From: Cryptomeria japonica
Taxonomy: Eukaryota; Streptophyta; Pinopsida; Cupressales; Cupressaceae
Length of the DNA stretch: 64,000 nucleotides
Assembly: GCF_030272615.1 (NCBI RefSeq)
Contig: NC_081414.1
Span: 234,406,733-234,470,732, forward strand
Direction: 5' to 3'
Every line of letters starts with the position of its first letter. Position 1 is the first letter of the stretch. The notes under the pieces were generated by a model. It was not told the DNA's origin. It searched no databases and saw nothing but the letters and a program-made list of their open reading frames with translations. Position numbers and translations under genes: made by a program. Shown here piece after piece: positions 61,309-64,000 of this stretch.

Positions 61309-63057
61309 CATTGGGGCTTCATTGATTCGTCTTGAAGAGGCATTATTGCGACGTCAAGAGGTAGATCTGAGGAGCAACATCTTTTGGAGGCATCCTAGAC
61401 CAGATTCGACCTCGCCATTGCGTCCAGAAGGCCCTTTCCATGAATTTTGGTTATAAAGTTGGCCTATTTTGGTGAGAAAAAATCTTTCTCCAATTTTGCT
61501 TATATTGTACGGATTTCGAAAAAAAATTATATTTTTTCGGAATTTTTTTTTTTTCCTTTTTTAGAAATTTTTTTTTAAAAATAAAAAAATTGAAAAAATT
61601 TAGATCAAAAAAAAAAAGAGAAAAATAAAAAAAAACAAAAAATTTTTTTGGGGGGTCCGCAGACCCCCCCCCCCCCCCGTGACTCTGCAGGTCCGCAGAT
61701 TCTCTGTCGTACCAGACCTGCACACTCGTACGTCGCCGGTCCCCGCTGCAAGTCCCCGCCGGTCACAGACTCCGTTTTCTGCACCACCACCGAAGAGATC
61801 TCCGTCCGCCGCCGTCGCCTTGCTCCGCTTCCTCGTCCCGCGTCCACAGCACACTCCACGCACAGACCGCGTCCTCCCCGAGCACAACTGCTTCCGGCAC
61901 CACCAGCGCCGTCGGCTCCTTCTGGCGACTACCCTCTCTCCGGCCAACCTGGTGCCGCCAGGTCCTCCGCGCCACGCCGAAGACTGTCGAAGCTGCAGCC
62001 AGCAGCTCCTCCCATGAGTCGACCTCCGGTAGCGCCTCCTCTCCGGCGCCGAACTCCTCCGCTCCCGGCTCCGCACACCGCCGCCGGCTCTCAGCTCGGC
62101 CAACTCCCCCACCACGCGGACACAGACCGAAGGAAACCACGCCCACCACGTGGCAGGTGGCCACTGGCCCGTGGTACAAACCGTACTACAAGGTCAGATA
62201 TTCCGTACAGCGACACTCAGCATTCCGTACGCACAGTCATCTGCCACGTAGACCCGTCCAGTCAACAAATCCGTACAGTACGGACTATACAGTCAGCAGA
62301 CCATTAATCTGTCCGTACAGTACGGACGCACAGTCAGCAGGGGCGACATTTTTGTGACGGTCATACAACCATCAAATTTAACCCCGTAAATTGCTGAAGT
62401 CAGCGCCACATCAGCAGGGTTTGAAAATTTTTGGACCCCCATTTGCATTTTTGATTTTGCAGTTCAACTTCAAATGGCCATAACTTGCTCATTTTTGCTC
62501 TTTTTTGGGTGCAATTTTTTTTGAAATGGGCTATAATTTTGTGCTCTCCGTAGTGGTGAAGAAATTTTTTGATTTTGATGTACAGATTTTTCAGAAAATG
62601 CAGTTTTTGGTGACTGTCCCTGAGTAATCCCAGTTTTTGCAACTTCAGAGGCTTCGTTTGGGGTCATCCGACCTCATTTTTAGGTGCCATTTTTTTTGAA
62701 AGTGCGTATTTTTTTGTCTACTTTCACATGATGCTATTAGAATGATGCCATTGTAAGTAGAAATTGTACTTTCAGATCTTGGCCATTTTTTGCTCTCTTG
62801 GTACTTGTATATTTGCTTGAATCTCAGTTAGATTCATTGCACTATTGATTGAAGTCTCTTGTATCTCATTTGAGAAGTTGTAAAATTTGCATCATAAGTC
62901 CACTTTTCCTTGTTTTGCAAGTGGCTCATTGTAATCGCACTAAGTATAAAGTGCCAAAATCATCACTTTGGGGGGGGGGGGGGGGGTACTTTGATTGAGT
63001 GAATTTGGGGGGTGTCTCTTGTGCTTTTGTGCTCTTGTGTTCTTCCTTTTTGCTGCT
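61309..63057 (+). mobile_element. Copia C leader with GC-rich island
   Basis: A 1.75-kb leader. An A/T homopolymer-rich stretch (61510-61650) and a C run (about 61663-61678) are followed by a GC-rich island to about 62160. Next comes a block of CCGTAC palindromes (62180-62330), including GTCCGTACAGTACGGAC at 62311-62327. The remainder is T-rich, with a G run at about 62971-62986. Long open frames on both strands of the island reflect GC content and have no recognised domains. Several upstream ATGs precede gag. Confidence 0.75.
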
Positions 63058-64000
63058 ATGTGTTCTTCTAAGTTTCCTCTCTTAACTCCACATAACTATG
63101 CTACTTGGAAAACTGATGCATGGAGTAAACTTATGGAAAAAAGACTCACTCATTACATTGATGGAACTATTGTTGCTCCAACTGATCCTAAGGTTGATCC
63201 AGTTGGTCACTTAGATTGGCTCACTAAAAATATCATGGCAATTGGTACCTTAAGAAAGTATGTATCAAAGGATCTCATTTTTCATATTGAGAAGTGTACT
63301 CTAATCAAGGATGCTTGGCAAAAGTTTCAAGACTTGTATGGTCAAGTTGATGAGATAAGGGGATATCAAATTGATAATGATCTCACCATGTTAGATCCCA
63401 AGAACTTTGATACTATACAAGATTATGTCACTAAGGCAAATGAGTTGAGGGCACAACTCAAAGATTGTGGCATTGATAAGAAAGATACTCAATTGATATT
63501 CAACTTGATAGGCAAGCTTCCACAAGAATATGCAGCATTTGTTTCTAGTTTCCAAACCCATAGGATGACGATGGGTTCAAGCTACAAAATGCCTAAATTT
63601 GATGCTTTCAATGAAATGTTGATGATGGAACAAACTAAGTTGATAAGCATGGGCATTCTTAAGGCTTCTAAGTCTCAAGCCTTGGTGGCAAATCAAGGGA
63701 ACAAAGGAAATCAAGGAAAGGACAACTCAAACAAGAAGAAATGGCAATCAAAGCCTAAAGAAAAAGCACCATCTTCTCCACAACAAGGAGATTCATTCTC
63801 TTCCAAGAGAGATAATTCACCAAAGAGGGAGAAACCTAGTTGTGCTTATTGTAAAAAGATTGGTCATGAGGAGCATCATTGCTATTCTAAGAAGATTGAT
63901 GAGCTCACACATATCATCAAAAAGTATAACATTGATTTGCCTAAAGTCTACAAGAAGGATGATTCATCAACTTCAACTTCCTCACATTCAAAAGGAAAAG
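63058..64000 (+). CDS. Copia C gag (start of gag-pol), intact, runs off window
   Basis: Open from ATG 63058 to the window end: 314 codons without a stop. The N-terminal part is a UBN2-type copia gag (LTPHNYATWKTDAWSKLM; KDAWQKFQDLYGQ; VTKANELRAQLKDCG; IGKLPQEYAAF), followed by a Lys/Asn/Gln-rich basic linker. Then comes a perfect zinc knuckle, CAYCKKIGHEEHHC (residues about 262-275, 63841-63882). Gag forms the particle and packages the RNA through the knuckle. Pol (protease, integrase, RT, RNase H) should follow beyond the window. It is the only undamaged frame of any retroelement here, and the LTR and primer site are also clean, so this is the youngest element. The start was chosen because it gives the usual gag N-terminus. 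Confidence 0.92.
   Translation, partial: MCSSKFPLLTPHNYATWKTDAWSKLMEKRLTHYIDGTIVAPTDPKVDPVGHLDWLTKNIMAIGTLRKYVSKDLIFHIEKCTLIKDAWQKFQDLYGQVDEIRGYQIDNDLTMLDPKNFDTIQDYVTKANELRAQLKDCGIDKKDTQLIFNLIGKLPQEYAAFVSSFQTHRMTMGSSYKMPKFDAFNEMLMMEQTKLISMGILKASKSQALVANQGNKGNQGKDNSNKKKWQSKPKEKAPSSPQQGDSFSSKRDNSPKREKPSCAYCKKIGHEEHHCYSKKIDELTHIIKKYNIDLPKVYKKDDSSTSTSSHSKGK

Noticed and set aside
61600-62307. Overlapping open frames of 80-220 codons on both strands in the GC-rich island
   Set aside because: Open on both strands at once because stops are rare in GC-rich DNA. Pro/Arg-rich with no domain, and inside a retroelement leader.

Overview
This 64 kb window looks like intergenic DNA from a large, repeat-rich seed-plant nuclear genome. 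The evidence is plant-type L1 LINEs with DUF4283 ORF1 and a plant-type RNase H, at least eight Ty1/copia LTRs in various states, small TIR elements, long (AT)n and (CT)n microsatellites and an AT-rich background. Conifer-like gymnosperm DNA is a plausible guess, but nothing fixes the species. I see no intact host gene, no tRNA or rRNA gene, no CRISPR array and no prokaryotic operon. The only open, undamaged coding frame is the gag of a copia element at the right edge, which runs off the window.

Layout, left to right. 1-3500 is an AT-rich old repeat. 3507-12312 is a long, decayed plus-strand L1 LINE (ORF1, endonuclease, reverse transcriptase, RNase H, A-rich tail). 12313-14860 is AT-rich DNA with a large TA microsatellite and scrambled copia 3'-end pieces, including an exon-like fragment. 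14861-19690 holds a dispersed repeat, a 0.9 kb unidentified core block and a minus-strand copia 3' end; the same trio returns at 52050-55334. 19739-26587 is a stack of copia LTRs: two minus-strand LTR pieces, a solo LTR with a perfect 5-bp target duplication, and a plus-strand 3' LTR.

27471-51883 is a nest. A minus-strand LINE (LINE-2) carries a 285-bp MITE and a 1.07-kb TIR transposon, and is split by a tandem copia array of three LTRs and two internal regions (A1, A2; 30538-50615). The middle LTR of that array is split by a complete copia element, copia B (37042-43772), which has a 5-bp target duplication. The order of events reads from the sequence: LINE-2 first, copia A next, copia B last.

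55335-60821 holds a terminus of the same TIR family, an ORF1-only LINE remnant (LINE-3), a 500-bp polypyrimidine tract, a palindrome cluster and a minus-strand copia 3' end. 60822-64000 is the 5' part of copia C: LTR with TATA box, perfect primer-binding site, a 1.75-kb leader with a GC-rich island, and an intact gag.

How the parts work together: LINE ORF1 binds the element RNA and ORF2 nicks the target and reverse-transcribes it. In copia, the LTR drives one RNA, gag packages it, and PR, IN, RT and RNase H make and insert the cDNA. Every copy except copia C carries visible disabling changes. No new biological system is demonstrated. The observations most worth checking are the three-LTR tandem copia array with its nested element, the TATA-in-hairpin LTR and structured leader of copia C, a TIR family recognised by its exact insertion joints, and the 0.9-kb core block that is far better conserved than its flanks.
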